A DNA stretch of 64,000 nt from an uncultured Eubacteriales bacterium (lineage in GTDB: Bacteria > Bacillota > Clostridia > Oscillospirales > Acutalibacteraceae): contig ONAS01000003.1 in NCBI GenBank assembly GCA_900315815.1, positions 1 through 64,000 on the forward strand. Reading direction: 5' to 3'. The notes under the pieces are model-generated. The model searched no databases. It was not told the origin of the DNA and saw only the letters and a program-made list of their open reading frames with translations. The translations under genes and the position numbers were made by a program. Below are positions 17,821 to 26,331 of the stretch, piece after piece. Numbering within the stretch: position 1 is the stretch's first letter; the number at the start of each line of letters is the position of its first letter.

Positions 17821-19014
17821 TCAATACGCTTTTCTCTGCGTCCCGCGGGCTTCCAGCTCTTCGAGCGTCCCGGCGGGATCCTTTACCTTTGCGAGGAAGA
17901 TCATCGCGGCGATGATGTACGGCTTGAAGGACGCCTGCTTGTACAGCGGCACGCGATAGCGGTCGAATACAGATGCGGCGACCTCGCCCTCCCTGCAGCT
18001 GACGTCGGTGATGTCGGCGGGCAGGCAGTGCAGATACAGCGCCCTGCCGTCCTTTGTCAGCGACATCATTTCCTCGGTGCATTCCCAGTCCTTGTGCAGG
18101 GCATTCTCCTGCAGCAGCTTCTTTTCCAGCGCATCGATGCCCGCAAAATCGCCGTTGCCGTACAGCTCGGTACGCACCTCCATCGCGTGGAAGGATGCCC
18201 AGCTCTTGGGATAGACCACGTCGGCGTCACGGAAGGCTTCCTTCATATCGTTGGTTTTGGTGAAGCTGCCGCCGGTCTTTGCGGCGTTCGCCTTTGCGAC
18301 CTCCTCGACCTCGGGCATCACGTCATAGCCCTCGGGGTGCGCCAGCACCACATCCATGCCGAAGCGGGTGAACAGACCGATCACGCCCTGCGGGACGGAC
18401 AGGGGCTTGCCGTAGCTCGGCGAATACGCCCATGTCATGGCGACCTTTTTGCCCTTGAGGTTCCCGACGCCGCCGAACTCGTGGATCACGTGCAGGATAT
18501 CCGCCATGCACTGGGTGGGATGGTCGATGTCGCACTGCAGGTTGACCAGCGTCGGCTTCTGCTCCAGCACGCCGTCCTCATAGCCCTCACGCACGGCGCT
18601 GGCGACCTCCTGCTGATAGGTGTGGCCCTTGCCGATGTACATATCGTCGCGGATACCGATGACGTCCGCCATGAACGAGATCATGTTGGCGGTCTCACGG
18701 ACGGTCTCGCCGTGGGCGATCTGGCTTTTTCCCTCGTCCAGATCCTGTACCTCCAGCCCCAGCAGGTTGCACGCGGAGGCAAAGGAGAAGCGGGTGCGGG
18801 TGGAATTGTCCCTGAAATTGGAGATACCCAGACCCGAGTCGAAGATCTTCGTGGAGATGTTCCTCTCCCTGAGGTCGCGGAGCGCGTCCGCTACGGCAAA
18901 GACCGCGGCGATCTCGTCGTCCGTCTTGTCCCACGTCAGGAAGAAGTCGTTTTCATACATATTATCGATGCTGAGATTCCTCAGCTGCTCGGCATACTCG
19001 TGTGTTTTGCTCAT
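17821..19014 (-). CDS. ygeW: Knotted carbamoyltransferase YgeW
   Basis: A 397-residue member of the transcarbamylase superfamily. The carbamoyl-phosphate motif appears as [14 protein letters not shown] near residue 70. [13 protein letters not shown] and [17 protein letters not shown] are conserved. The long central insertions fit the YgeW branch and not ArgF or PyrB; a true argF lies separately at 59850. ATG at 19014 overlaps the ygeY stop (ATGA). In enterobacterial and gut anaerobe clusters ygeW accompanies ygeY, arcC, ssnA and purine genes, and recent work ties these to anaerobic purine breakdown through ureido compounds. The substrate here is inferred from context. Confidence 0.92.
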   Translation of the reverse strand: MSKTHEYAEQLRNLSIDNMYENDFFLTWDKTDDEIAAVFAVADALRDLRERNISTKIFDSGLGISNFRDNSTRTRFSFASACNLLGLEVQDLDEGKSQIAHGETVRETANMISFMADVIGIRDDMYIGKGHTYQQEVASAVREGYEDGVLEQKPTLVNLQCDIDHPTQCMADILHVIHEFGGVGNLKGKKVAMTWAYSPSYGKPLSVPQGVIGLFTRFGMDVVLAHPEGYDVMPEVEEVAKANAAKTGGSFTKTNDMKEAFRDADVVYPKSWASFHAMEVRTELYGNGDFAGIDALEKKLLQENALHKDWECTEEMMSLTKDGRALYLHCLPADITDVSCREGEVAASVFDRYRVPLYKQASFKPYIIAAMIFLAKVKDPAGTLEELEARGTQRKAY

Positions 19015-20213
19015 TTCTGCTCCTCCGCGTAGTTCATCGGTACGGCGGCGTAGACTGCCGCACAGCGTACCAGATCCTCTTTCCATGTCTTTTCGTTGGG
19101 AGCGTGCGCCTGCGCCTCTGCGCCGGGGCCGAAGCCGATGCACGGGATCCCGTAACGGCCCATGATCGACACGCCGTTGGTGGAGAAGGTCCATTTATCG
19201 ACGCGCGGCTCGCCGTACATGCCCTGATGAGAGGCGACCATCGCGCGGGCGGCGGGGTGATCCTCGGGGATGACCCATGTCGGGAAGTAGCATTCCGTCG
19301 GATATACCAGACCCGTCCACGACGGACGCTCATAGGTGTACATGCTGACCTGAGCGCTGAATTTCTTGACGGACGGCAGATTGCGCACCTCTTCCAGCGC
19401 GCTCTCCCATGTCTCGCCGAAGGTCAGGCGGCGGTCAAGCGAGATCGCCGCAAAGTCCGCGACCGCACAGCGCGAGGGGGAGGTGTAGAACTGCTGTGTC
19501 ACGGTGACGGTGCCCTTGCCGAGGAAGGGATCGCAGTGCAGGTGATCGTTGAGCTGCTTGATGTCCAGCACGATCTCCGCCATTTTGTAGATAGCGTTAT
19601 CGCCGCGCTCGGGAGCGGAGCCGTGGCAGGAAATGCCCTTGACCTCGACGCGGATCTCCATGCGTCCGCGCTGACCGCGATAGATCCCCTTGTCGGTCGG
19701 CTCGGTGATGACGACGAATTCCGGGGTGATGCCCATCTCGTTATGGATATACTGCCAGCAAAGGCCGTCGCAGTCCTCCTCCTGCACGGTACCGGTGACC
19801 AGCACCTTGTAGCCGTCGGGGATCAGCCCGAGATCCTTCATGATCTTCGCGCCGTAGACAGCGGACACGACGCCGCCCGTCTGATCGGAGGTGCCGCGGC
19901 CGCCGATCTCGGTATCGGTCTCGTAGCCCTCGTACGGGTCGAACGTCCAGTTGGACATCTCGCCCAGTCCCACGGTATCGATGTGGCCGTCAAAGGCGAT
20001 GATCTTCCCGCCCGTGCCCATCACGCCGTGGACGTTGCCCTGCGGGTCGGTGAACGCCTCGTCAAAGCCCAGATCACGCATCTCCTGTACGATGCGCTTC
20101 GCGACGCCCTCCTCCTGTGCCGATTCGCTGGGAATCGCGACCAGCTCGCGCAGGAACGCGGTCATATCCTTCTCATAATCCTGAGCCGCTTTTTTGATTG
20201 CCGAATAATCCAT
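19011..20213 (-). CDS. ygeY: YgeY-type M20 family amidohydrolase/peptidase
   Basis: A 400-residue M20 metallohydrolase. Seen: [14 protein letters not shown] near residue 70 (first zinc ligand and catalytic Asp), [12 protein letters not shown] near 110, [11 protein letters not shown] near 145 (catalytic Glu) and [16 protein letters not shown] near 172. This matches the YgeY/selenium-metabolism-linked hydrolase group. It is the first gene of the ygeY-ygeW-arcC operon. By context it probably cleaves an acyl or ureido bond of a purine-derived intermediate before YgeW acts. It has its own strong promoter at 20267-20294 and an AAAAGGGGG ribosome site. Confidence 0.9.
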   Translation of the reverse strand: MDYSAIKKAAQDYEKDMTAFLRELVAIPSESAQEEGVAKRIVQEMRDLGFDEAFTDPQGNVHGVMGTGGKIIAFDGHIDTVGLGEMSNWTFDPYEGYETDTEIGGRGTSDQTGGVVSAVYGAKIMKDLGLIPDGYKVLVTGTVQEEDCDGLCWQYIHNEMGITPEFVVITEPTDKGIYRGQRGRMEIRVEVKGISCHGSAPERGDNAIYKMAEIVLDIKQLNDHLHCDPFLGKGTVTVTQQFYTSPSRCAVADFAAISLDRRLTFGETWESALEEVRNLPSVKKFSAQVSMYTYERPSWTGLVYPTECYFPTWVIPEDHPAARAMVASHQGMYGEPRVDKWTFSTNGVSIMGRYGIPCIGFGPGAEAQAHAPNEKTWKEDLVRCAAVYAAVPMNYAEEQK

Positions 20214-20266
20214 ATGAATCCCCCTTTTTTCAGGCTTCCTCTTTGGTGAAAGCTCATTCCGTTTTC

Positions 20267-20294
20267 ATTATACTAAATTAAACAGGCGTGTCAA
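20267..20294 (-). promoter_or_regulatory. ygeY-ygeW-arcC promoter
   Basis: Minus-strand consensus -35 TTGACA (20289-20294), 16-bp spacer and consensus -10 TATAAT (20267-20272), about 55 bp before the ygeY start. It is divergent from the regulator promoter 50 bp away. Confidence 0.8.
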
Positions 20295-20344
20295 TTTGAT
20301 TTTGGAATTATTCAGAAAATATTTTTGGTTTTCATAAAAAATGA

Positions 20345-20373
20345 TTGATTCTGTCGGACAGATAGTTTACAAT
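20345..20373 (+). promoter_or_regulatory. Promoter of the YheO-type regulator, with palindrome in the spacer
   Basis: -35 TTGATT (20345-20350), 17-bp spacer and -10 TACAAT (20368-20373). A 13-bp perfect palindrome TCTGTCGGACAGA (20350-20362) fills the spacer, an ideal position for autorepression. It is also near enough to affect the divergent ygeY promoter. Confidence 0.72.
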
Positions 20374-20415
20374 AAGCGTGAAAGCGATTTCAAAGAAGAA
20401 AAAAGAGGTGATTTT

Positions 20416-21072
20416 TTGCTGAACGATCAACTGAAAACCACACTGTTCTCGCTGGCGCACACGATCGCCGCACATTACGGCAAAAGCTGTGAGGTCGCGG
20501 TGCATGACCTGACCGACGACAACGCCGCGGAGCATTCCATCATCTACATCGAAAACGGCGAGGTCACGGGACGCGCGGTCGGCGACGGTGCGTCGGCGGT
20601 GGTGCTGGAGCAGCTGCGGGGCGATACCGGAGCGCAGGACCGCATCGGGTACTTCACCAAGACCTCGGACGGCAAGATCCTCAAGTCCTCGACCACCTAT
20701 ATCCGTGATGACAGCGGCAGGGTCATCGCGATCTTTTCCATCAACCACGACATCACCGCCCTGTCGGTCGCGTCGTCGGCGCTGTCGGAGCTGGTCAACC
20801 CCAACGAGAACGCGGACAACGATCCCCAGAAGATCACGCCCCATGTCGGCGAGCTGCTGGACGAGCTTCTGTGGCAGTCCACGCAGCTGATCGGCAAGCC
20901 GGTCGCGCTGATGAACAAGGACGACAAGATTCGGGCGATCCGCTGGCTGAACTCAAAGGGCGCGCTGCTGATCACCAAGTCCGGCGACAAGATCGCCAAA
21001 CACTTCGGCATATCCAAATTCACACTATATTCCTATATTGATTTGAAACAGGAGGAGAACAACAATGATTGA
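20416..21072 (+). CDS. YheO-like PAS/HTH transcriptional regulator
   Basis: A 218-residue regulator. The N-terminal YheO-type PAS domain spans about residues 10-115 (LFSLAHTIAAHYGKSCEVAVHDL, IFSINHDITAL), and a C-terminal HTH_22 DNA-binding region about 160-210 (AIRWLNSKGALLITKSGDKIA, FGISKFTLYSYID). The TTG at 20416 is chosen because AGAGGTG lies 6 bp upstream. The only upstream ATG (20341) lies before the promoter. The gene overlaps the first PLP-enzyme gene by 8 bp and is divergent from ygeY, so it is the natural candidate to control both arms of the cluster. DauR and related proteins control D-amino acid or amino-acid catabolism. Confidence 0.85.
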   Translation: MLNDQLKTTLFSLAHTIAAHYGKSCEVAVHDLTDDNAAEHSIIYIENGEVTGRAVGDGASAVVLEQLRGDTGAQDRIGYFTKTSDGKILKSSTTYIRDDSGRVIAIFSINHDITALSVASSALSELVNPNENADNDPQKITPHVGELLDELLWQSTQLIGKPVALMNKDDKIRAIRWLNSKGALLITKSGDKIAKHFGISKFTLYSYIDLKQEENNND

Positions 21073-22534
21073 TTTCAGCATCAACAAGGAAGGCTTACGG
21101 CACAATATCGAAAAGGCGCGGGAGAACAACATCGTCATCCCCACCATCAAGCAGATGCAGCACCCCGAGCTGATCCCCGAAAGCATCCGGGAAAAGCTCA
21201 GCGTCACGGGGCTGTGGGACGTAGACCCGGTCAACCTGTTCCGCATCACGTGGAAGAACGAGCCGAAGGAATCCGGCGGTCTGTTCCGTGAGGTGCCGAA
21301 CTGCATCGAGCTGCCCTCCGCCCTCACCGGCGTCAGGGCGCGCATCTTCGCGATGGTCGGCAAATGGTTCCCCACCGGCTGTCACAAGGTGGGCGCGAGC
21401 TTCGGCTGTCTGGCGCCCCGTCTGGTCACCGGTCAGTTCGACGCGACCTATCACAAGGCGGTATGGCCGTCCACCGGCAACTACTGCCGCGGCGGCGCCT
21501 TCAACTCCAAGCTCCTGTCCTGCGACAGCATCGCCATCCTCCCCGCTGAAATGAGCCGCGAGCGCTTCGAATGGCTCTCCAAGATCGCCGGCGAGGTCAT
21601 CGCGACCCCCGGGTGCGAGTCCAACGTCAAGGAGATCTTTGACAAGACCTGGGAGCTGCGCGAGCGCCCCGAGGTCATGATCTTCAACCAGTTCGAGGAG
21701 ATGGGCAACCCGCTGTGGCATTACAACGTCACCGGATACGCGATGGCGGACGTCTTTGAAGCCATCAAGGGCGAGGGCGACCGTTTTGCGGGCGCGTGCT
21801 TCACCTCCGGCTCGGCAGGCACCATGAGCGCGGGCGACTATCTCAAGGAGCAGTATCCGCATCTGAAGCTGGGCGTCGGCGAGGCGCTCCAGTGTCCGAC
21901 CATTCTGGACAACGGCTTCGGCGGTCACCGCATCGAGGGCATCGGCGACAAGCACATCCCGTGGATCCACAACGTGAAGAATACCGACATGGCGATCGCG
22001 ATCGACGACGAGGACAGCCAGCGTCTGCTGCGCCTGTTCAATACCGAGGCGGGCAAGACGTACCTTGTCGATACGCTGGGGCTGGACAGGGACTTTGCGG
22101 AAACGCTCAGCTATCTCGGCATCAGCGGCATCGCGAACATCCTGTGCTGCATCAAGATGGCGAAGTATTACGAGCTGACCGAGCACGACGTCGTCGGCAC
22201 CGTTCTGACCGACAGCGCCGTGATGTATCAGAGCCGCATCGACGAGCTCAACGAGATGTACGGCAGCTACACCGTTCAGGCGGCGGAGCTTGACCATCAC
22301 CTGCACATGCTCGGGCTCAAAACCGACAATCTGATGGAGCTGCGCTACACCGACCGCAAGCGCATCCACAACCTGAAATATTACACATGGGTCGAGCAGC
22401 AGGGACGCAACGTCGACGAGCTGAACGCCCTGTGGTACGATACCGAAAACACCTGGGACGCGGTCCACAGGGAAGCCGCTCAGCTTGACGAGCTGATCGA
22501 GGCATTCAACGCGGAAGTGGGCATCCTGAAATGA
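21065..22534 (+). CDS. PLP-dependent enzyme, tryptophan-synthase-beta fold, cysteine synthase-like
   Basis: A 489-residue fold-type II PLP enzyme. The likely Schiff-base lysine is in PTGCHKVGASFG near residue 107, and the PLP-phosphate and substrate loops include WPSTGNYCRGGAF and TSGSAGTMSAGD. I do not recognise an exact family. It is longer than YgeX (diaminopropionate ammonia-lyase, about 400 aa) and lacks that family's usual start. It overlaps the regulator before it and the ThrC-like gene after it (ATGA), so the three are co-expressed opposite ygeY-ygeW. A role in beta-elimination of an amino acid released by YgeY/YgeW is plausible but inferred. Confidence 0.75.
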   Translation: MIDFSINKEGLRHNIEKARENNIVIPTIKQMQHPELIPESIREKLSVTGLWDVDPVNLFRITWKNEPKESGGLFREVPNCIELPSALTGVRARIFAMVGKWFPTGCHKVGASFGCLAPRLVTGQFDATYHKAVWPSTGNYCRGGAFNSKLLSCDSIAILPAEMSRERFEWLSKIAGEVIATPGCESNVKEIFDKTWELRERPEVMIFNQFEEMGNPLWHYNVTGYAMADVFEAIKGEGDRFAGACFTSGSAGTMSAGDYLKEQYPHLKLGVGEALQCPTILDNGFGGHRIEGIGDKHIPWIHNVKNTDMAIAIDDEDSQRLLRLFNTEAGKTYLVDTLGLDRDFAETLSYLGISGIANILCCIKMAKYYELTEHDVVGTVLTDSAVMYQSRIDELNEMYGSYTVQAAELDHHLHMLGLKTDNLMELRYTDRKRIHNLKYYTWVEQQGRNVDELNALWYDTENTWDAVHREAAQLDELIEAFNAEVGILK

Positions 22535-23757
22535 ACAATGTGATCTGCTGCAAATGCGTCAGATGCGGACGCGAATATCCCGCGGCGCCGGATATCACCA
22601 CCTGCGAATGCGGCGGGATCCTGGACGTCGTGTATGACTACGAATATATCAAGACGAAGCTGAGCCGATCGGCGCTTGCCGACGATCCCGATCCCACCAT
22701 GTGGCGGTACAGAGCGCTTCTGCCGATCGAAGAGGACACCGTCCCTCAGGGACTGCGCGTCGGCGGATCACCGCTGTACAAGGCGGACAGCCTCGCGCGG
22801 GAGCTGGGCGTCAAGGCGCTGTACATCAAGGACGACGGCATCAATCCGACCTCGTCCCTCAAGGACCGCGCGTCGGCGATGGCGGTCACCAAGGCGGTGG
22901 AGGCGGGCTATCATACCATCGCCTGCTCCTCTACCGGAAACGCCGCCTCTTCCCTCGCGGGCAACGCGGCAAAGGCGGGGCTATCCACCTACATTTTCGT
23001 CCCCGACCGTGCGCCCAAGGGCAAGATCGCCCAGCTGATGATGTTCGGCGCGAATCTGACCGCCGTGCGCGGCAGCTATGAGGAGACCTTTGAGCTGTCC
23101 AAAAAGGCGATCGACAAGTACGGCTGGTATAACCGCAACGCCGCCATCAATCCCTATCTCAGCGAGGGCAAAAAGACCGTCGCGCATGAGATCATCGAAC
23201 AGCTCGGCTTTCGTGCGCCGGACTATGTGGCGGCATCGGTCGGCGACGGCTGTACCATCGCGGGCGTGTACAAGGGACTTTACGACATGTACATGGTCGG
23301 GCTGACCGACAGGATCCCGCGGCTGATCAGCGTACAGGCGGCGGGCTGCTGTCCCATCAACACCGCGGTCGTCACGGGAGAGCCGTGGCAGCCGCAGGAG
23401 GAAAACACCTACGCGGACTCCATCGCGGTCGGCGTTCCGCGCAACGCGGACAAGGCGATCAAGGCGATCAGGGACAGCGGCGGCATCTGCGTGAACGTCA
23501 CGGACGACGAGATCCGCGAGGCACAGCGGTATCTCGCGAAGAACGCGGGCGTTTTCGGCGAGCCGGCAGGCGTGACCGCGACAGCGGGACTGCTGAAGCT
23601 CAGCCGTGAGGGGAAGCTCGATCCCGACGCGGCGATCGTATCCATCGTGACCGGCAACGGTCTGAAGGACATCGAAAGCGCGATCAAAAACTGCGGCGCT
23701 CCCGTCAGCTGCGGCAATGATCTCGCGGAATTCGAGTCGAAGTTCGGGCTGGCATGA
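22531..23757 (+). CDS. Threonine synthase-like PLP enzyme
   Basis: A 408-residue fold-type II PLP enzyme with an N-terminal zinc-ribbon (CVRCGREY...CECGGI). The PLP lysine is in NPTSSLKDRASAMAV near residue 110, and CSSTGNAASSLAGNAA is the phosphate-binding loop. It matches the threonine synthase family in size and layout. Its position in an operon with another PLP enzyme and a YheO-like regulator, opposite ygeY-ygeW-arcC, suggests a catabolic relative instead of the biosynthetic ThrC. No hom or thrB is nearby. Its start overlaps the previous stop by 4 bp. Confidence 0.82.
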   Translation: MNNVICCKCVRCGREYPAAPDITTCECGGILDVVYDYEYIKTKLSRSALADDPDPTMWRYRALLPIEEDTVPQGLRVGGSPLYKADSLARELGVKALYIKDDGINPTSSLKDRASAMAVTKAVEAGYHTIACSSTGNAASSLAGNAAKAGLSTYIFVPDRAPKGKIAQLMMFGANLTAVRGSYEETFELSKKAIDKYGWYNRNAAINPYLSEGKKTVAHEIIEQLGFRAPDYVAASVGDGCTIAGVYKGLYDMYMVGLTDRIPRLISVQAAGCCPINTAVVTGEPWQPQEENTYADSIAVGVPRNADKAIKAIRDSGGICVNVTDDEIREAQRYLAKNAGVFGEPAGVTATAGLLKLSREGKLDPDAAIVSIVTGNGLKDIESAIKNCGAPVSCGNDLAEFESKFGLA

Positions 23758-23774
23758 TCCAGACAGCACCGCAC

Positions 23775-23889
23775 AGGAAATCGCGCCCCGCGCATTTCGC
23801 ATCACCGCGCGATGCCGCACAGCGGCAGACCGGGCGGGCAGCCAGATCCGATTACTTGACAGGAAACCGACCGTTTCCCGACAAAAAAA
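23775..23889 (+). repeat. Dispersed 115-bp intergenic repeat, copy 1
   Basis: About 115 bp between convergent genes that align along their length with 44508-44622 (same orientation). Shared blocks include AGGAAATCGC, CCGCGCATTT, GCCGCAC, GCGGCA, CCGGG, GGGCA, CAGATC and TTCCCG. No coding potential is evident. Confidence 0.75.
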
Positions 23890-23890
23890 C

Positions 23891-23924
23891 AACGCTTCCG
23901 GCAAATGCTGTCGGAAGCGTTTTG
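23891..23924. terminator. Bidirectional terminator between the PLP operon and the dockerin gene
   Basis: A perfect 10-bp stem (23891-23900 with 23912-23921), an A-run before it and TTTTG after it, between two converging genes. Confidence 0.88.
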
Positions 23925-23935
23925 TTATGGAACGA

Positions 23936-26299
23936 TCACTGCTTGGGATAGCCGAAGCGGGTCATCGGATTGTCGCTGAGCATACCTGCCAGCCAGCGCT
24001 GGATATAGGCGCCGTCAACGATGGTCACATCGCCGTCGCCGTCCACATCGGCGATCCGGATCTGATCCGCGTCGAATTTGCGGATGCCGGCAAGGTGGCG
24101 CTGGATATAGGACACGTCCACGATGGTGATCACATCATCGCCGTCCACGTTGCCGTACTTCTCCGCTTTGGGCGGGGTATCGGTCTTTGACGTGACGAAC
24201 AGTCCGAGCGTATCGGTGCGTACCGTGCGATAGCCGCTTGTATCGGAAGCCGCCTGCGCGTCGGTGAATATGCCGTCCTTGAAGCGGTAGACCGCCCTGC
24301 AGTACGCCTCGGGGAACATCACCTTGACCGGAGCGGTCAGCGCGATCGGCTTGCCGTCCTTTTCGAGGCTGATCTCAAAGAGCCTGAGGTTCCCGGAATC
24401 GTACAGATAATAGTTGAAGTCCCCGGGCGCGATCTCCCTGACGGTCAGCGCCGCGTCGACGTCGGCGGCGACCTTGATGCCGGTCGCGGGATCTGTCAGT
24501 ATTTTCGTCTCTGCGGACGGATCATACGGCTCCTTTTCGGGCAGTGCGCCGGCGGATTTTCGGGGCGCTTCGATGATCTCGTCTCCGAAGATGTACTTTT
24601 TCTCTTCCTGACCGGCGACGACATGCAGGAAGTTGTTGATCTCCAGCACGCCGGATTCCGCCTTGACGACGAACTGTGCCTCGATCAGTCGGGAGGTATC
24701 CTTTTTGAACGCCTTGCCCTTGGCGGAGGAGTAGTTGTAATTGATGCGTCCGGCCAGTCCGGTATTGAGAACGACCCCGTCGCCGATCACCGGGAAGATC
24801 AGGGCGATCTCCGATTCCCCGTCCTCGTTGACAGGGGTGATGATATCGAGACCGTCGGCGTCATAGTAAAGGTCGCCGTCAAGAGAACAAAGTCTGTCGT
24901 TGAGATTCAGGTAGTAGGTATAGGTGAAGGTCTCGCCCTTTGCGACCTCGTACAGCACGCCGTCAGCCTTGACGAAAAGTCCCTCAGGCGGCGCTTCGGG
25001 CTGAGTGGGAGGCTCGGTCGGTGCGGGAGTGGGCGCCTGAGTGGGAGGCTCGGTCGGCGCGGGAGTGGGCGCCTGTGTGGGCGGTTCCGTCGGCGCGGGA
25101 GTGGGCGCCTGTGTGGGAGGCTCCGTCGGCGCGGGAGTGGGCGCCTGAGTGGGCGGTTCGGTCTGATCCGGATCGTAGGGCGTCAGCGCGGGGATCGTTC
25201 CCTCGCATTTTTTCAGCGGATCGACGACCTTATCGTTGTACAGATAGCGGTGCTCGTCGGCGCCGGCGACGGTATGCAGCACGGTGCGGATCTCGTAGGT
25301 ACCCTCTGAGGCGGTCACCCTGAACTGCGCCTTGACGACCGAATAGGTCTCCTTGTCAAAGGCCTTGCCTCTCGCGTTGGAATAGTTGAACTTGATCCGG
25401 CCGGGATCGATCTCGTGGACGATCACCGAGCTTTTGATGCGGGAGAACAGCATTTCGACGGTCAGATCGTCATCGTTCTCCGGGATGATCGCTTCCAGAC
25501 CGTCCGCGCCGTAGAAGAACTCGCCGTCGAGTGAGCAGAGCTGTTCGCCGGTGCAGAGATAATAGACATATTCGAACACATCGCCCTGATGCACCTTGAA
25601 GGTCACGCCGTCGGCAACCACAAAGACGTCGCCGGACGCGGTCTGCCCCGGCTCTGTCGCAGGCGCTGCGGTCGCCTTTTCGGTGGGCTGCTGGGTCGCC
25701 TGCTGTGTGGGCTGCTGTGTGGGCTGAACGGTCGCGTCGGGAGCGGCGGGGTCATAGGGCGTCCTGCCGTCCAGACCGCCTGCCATCTTCGCGGGAGCGG
25801 TCTTTACCTGACCGTCGGCGACATACACCGTACCGCTGAGACCGCCCATCGTCACGATGGCGTTATCGATCCGATAGGTGCCGGAGGATGCGGTCACCGT
25901 GAACCGCGCTTTGATCAGCGCAGAGGTATCCGATGTGAAGCTCTTGCCCTGCGGGAGCGAGAAGTTGTATTTGATCAGGGACGGCGTCTTGTCATTGACG
26001 ACCACGGCGCCGCTGATGATCGGGAAGATCAGCGAGATATCCTCCTCCCCCTCTTCCTCATCCGCGGGGACGTTCAGCGTCAGCGCACCGCTGTCATAGA
26101 TGAGGCTGCCGTCGAGAGAGGTCATCTTCTCGCCGAGATTCAGATAATAAGCATAGTCGAGGGTATCGCCCTGATGCACCTTGTAGGTCACGCCGTCGGC
26201 GACGACGAATACGCCGTCATCCTCGGCAAAGGCGACGGTCAGCGGAACAGCCGTCAGGATCAGCGCGAGGGTCAGGATGAATGCCAGCAGTTTTTTCAT
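23936..26299 (-). CDS. Secreted dockerin protein with three cohesin-like modules
   Basis: A 787-residue exported protein with a signal peptide (about 1-25). Three similar modules of about 130 residues (about 28-165, 225-365, 435-570), each with a Tyr-rich YYL strand, a SLDG(S/E/D) turn and a GKxFxxxTSxLIxAxF-type strand, resemble cohesin folds. Linkers are Thr/Pro/Gln-rich; the second contains four 12-residue repeats (PTEPPTQAPTPA). A region near 590-700 has a beta fold I cannot name. The C-terminal type I dockerin (about 710-775) has two Ca-binding repeats, VDGDDVITIVDVSYIQRHLAG and VDGDGDVTIVDGAYIQRWLAG type. Probably a cell-surface or cellulosome-like adaptor. It may share a transcript with the GH3-like gene 32 bp upstream. 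Confidence 0.85.
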   Translation of the reverse strand: MKKLLAFILTLALILTAVPLTVAFAEDDGVFVVADGVTYKVHQGDTLDYAYYLNLGEKMTSLDGSLIYDSGALTLNVPADEEEGEEDISLIFPIISGAVVVNDKTPSLIKYNFSLPQGKSFTSDTSALIKARFTVTASSGTYRIDNAIVTMGGLSGTVYVADGQVKTAPAKMAGGLDGRTPYDPAAPDATVQPTQQPTQQATQQPTEKATAAPATEPGQTASGDVFVVADGVTFKVHQGDVFEYVYYLCTGEQLCSLDGEFFYGADGLEAIIPENDDDLTVEMLFSRIKSSVIVHEIDPGRIKFNYSNARGKAFDKETYSVVKAQFRVTASEGTYEIRTVLHTVAGADEHRYLYNDKVVDPLKKCEGTIPALTPYDPDQTEPPTQAPTPAPTEPPTQAPTPAPTEPPTQAPTPAPTEPPTQAPTPAPTEPPTQPEAPPEGLFVKADGVLYEVAKGETFTYTYYLNLNDRLCSLDGDLYYDADGLDIITPVNEDGESEIALIFPVIGDGVVLNTGLAGRINYNYSSAKGKAFKKDTSRLIEAQFVVKAESGVLEINNFLHVVAGQEEKKYIFGDEIIEAPRKSAGALPEKEPYDPSAETKILTDPATGIKVAADVDAALTVREIAPGDFNYYLYDSGNLRLFEISLEKDGKPIALTAPVKVMFPEAYCRAVYRFKDGIFTDAQAASDTSGYRTVRTDTLGLFVTSKTDTPPKAEKYGNVDGDDVITIVDVSYIQRHLAGIRKFDADQIRIADVDGDGDVTIVDGAYIQRWLAGMLSDNPMTRFGYPKQ
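25001..25162 (-). repeat. 36-bp tandem repeat in the dockerin-protein linker
   Basis: About four and a half near-identical 36-bp units encode the PTEPPTQAPTPA linker. Copies differ mainly at synonymous sites (GGCTCG, GGTTCC, GGCTCC), so selection keeps the peptide and the array is probably length-variable. Confidence 0.8.
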
Positions 26300-26331
26300 A
26301 ATTTCACCTCAAAAAGCGATCGGTCGCATGT

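Noticed and set aside
17821..19014. Ornithine carbamoyltransferase or putrescine carbamoyltransferase assignment
   Set aside because: The sequence has the YgeW-type insertions and the neighbours ygeY and arcC; a clear argF is present at 59850.
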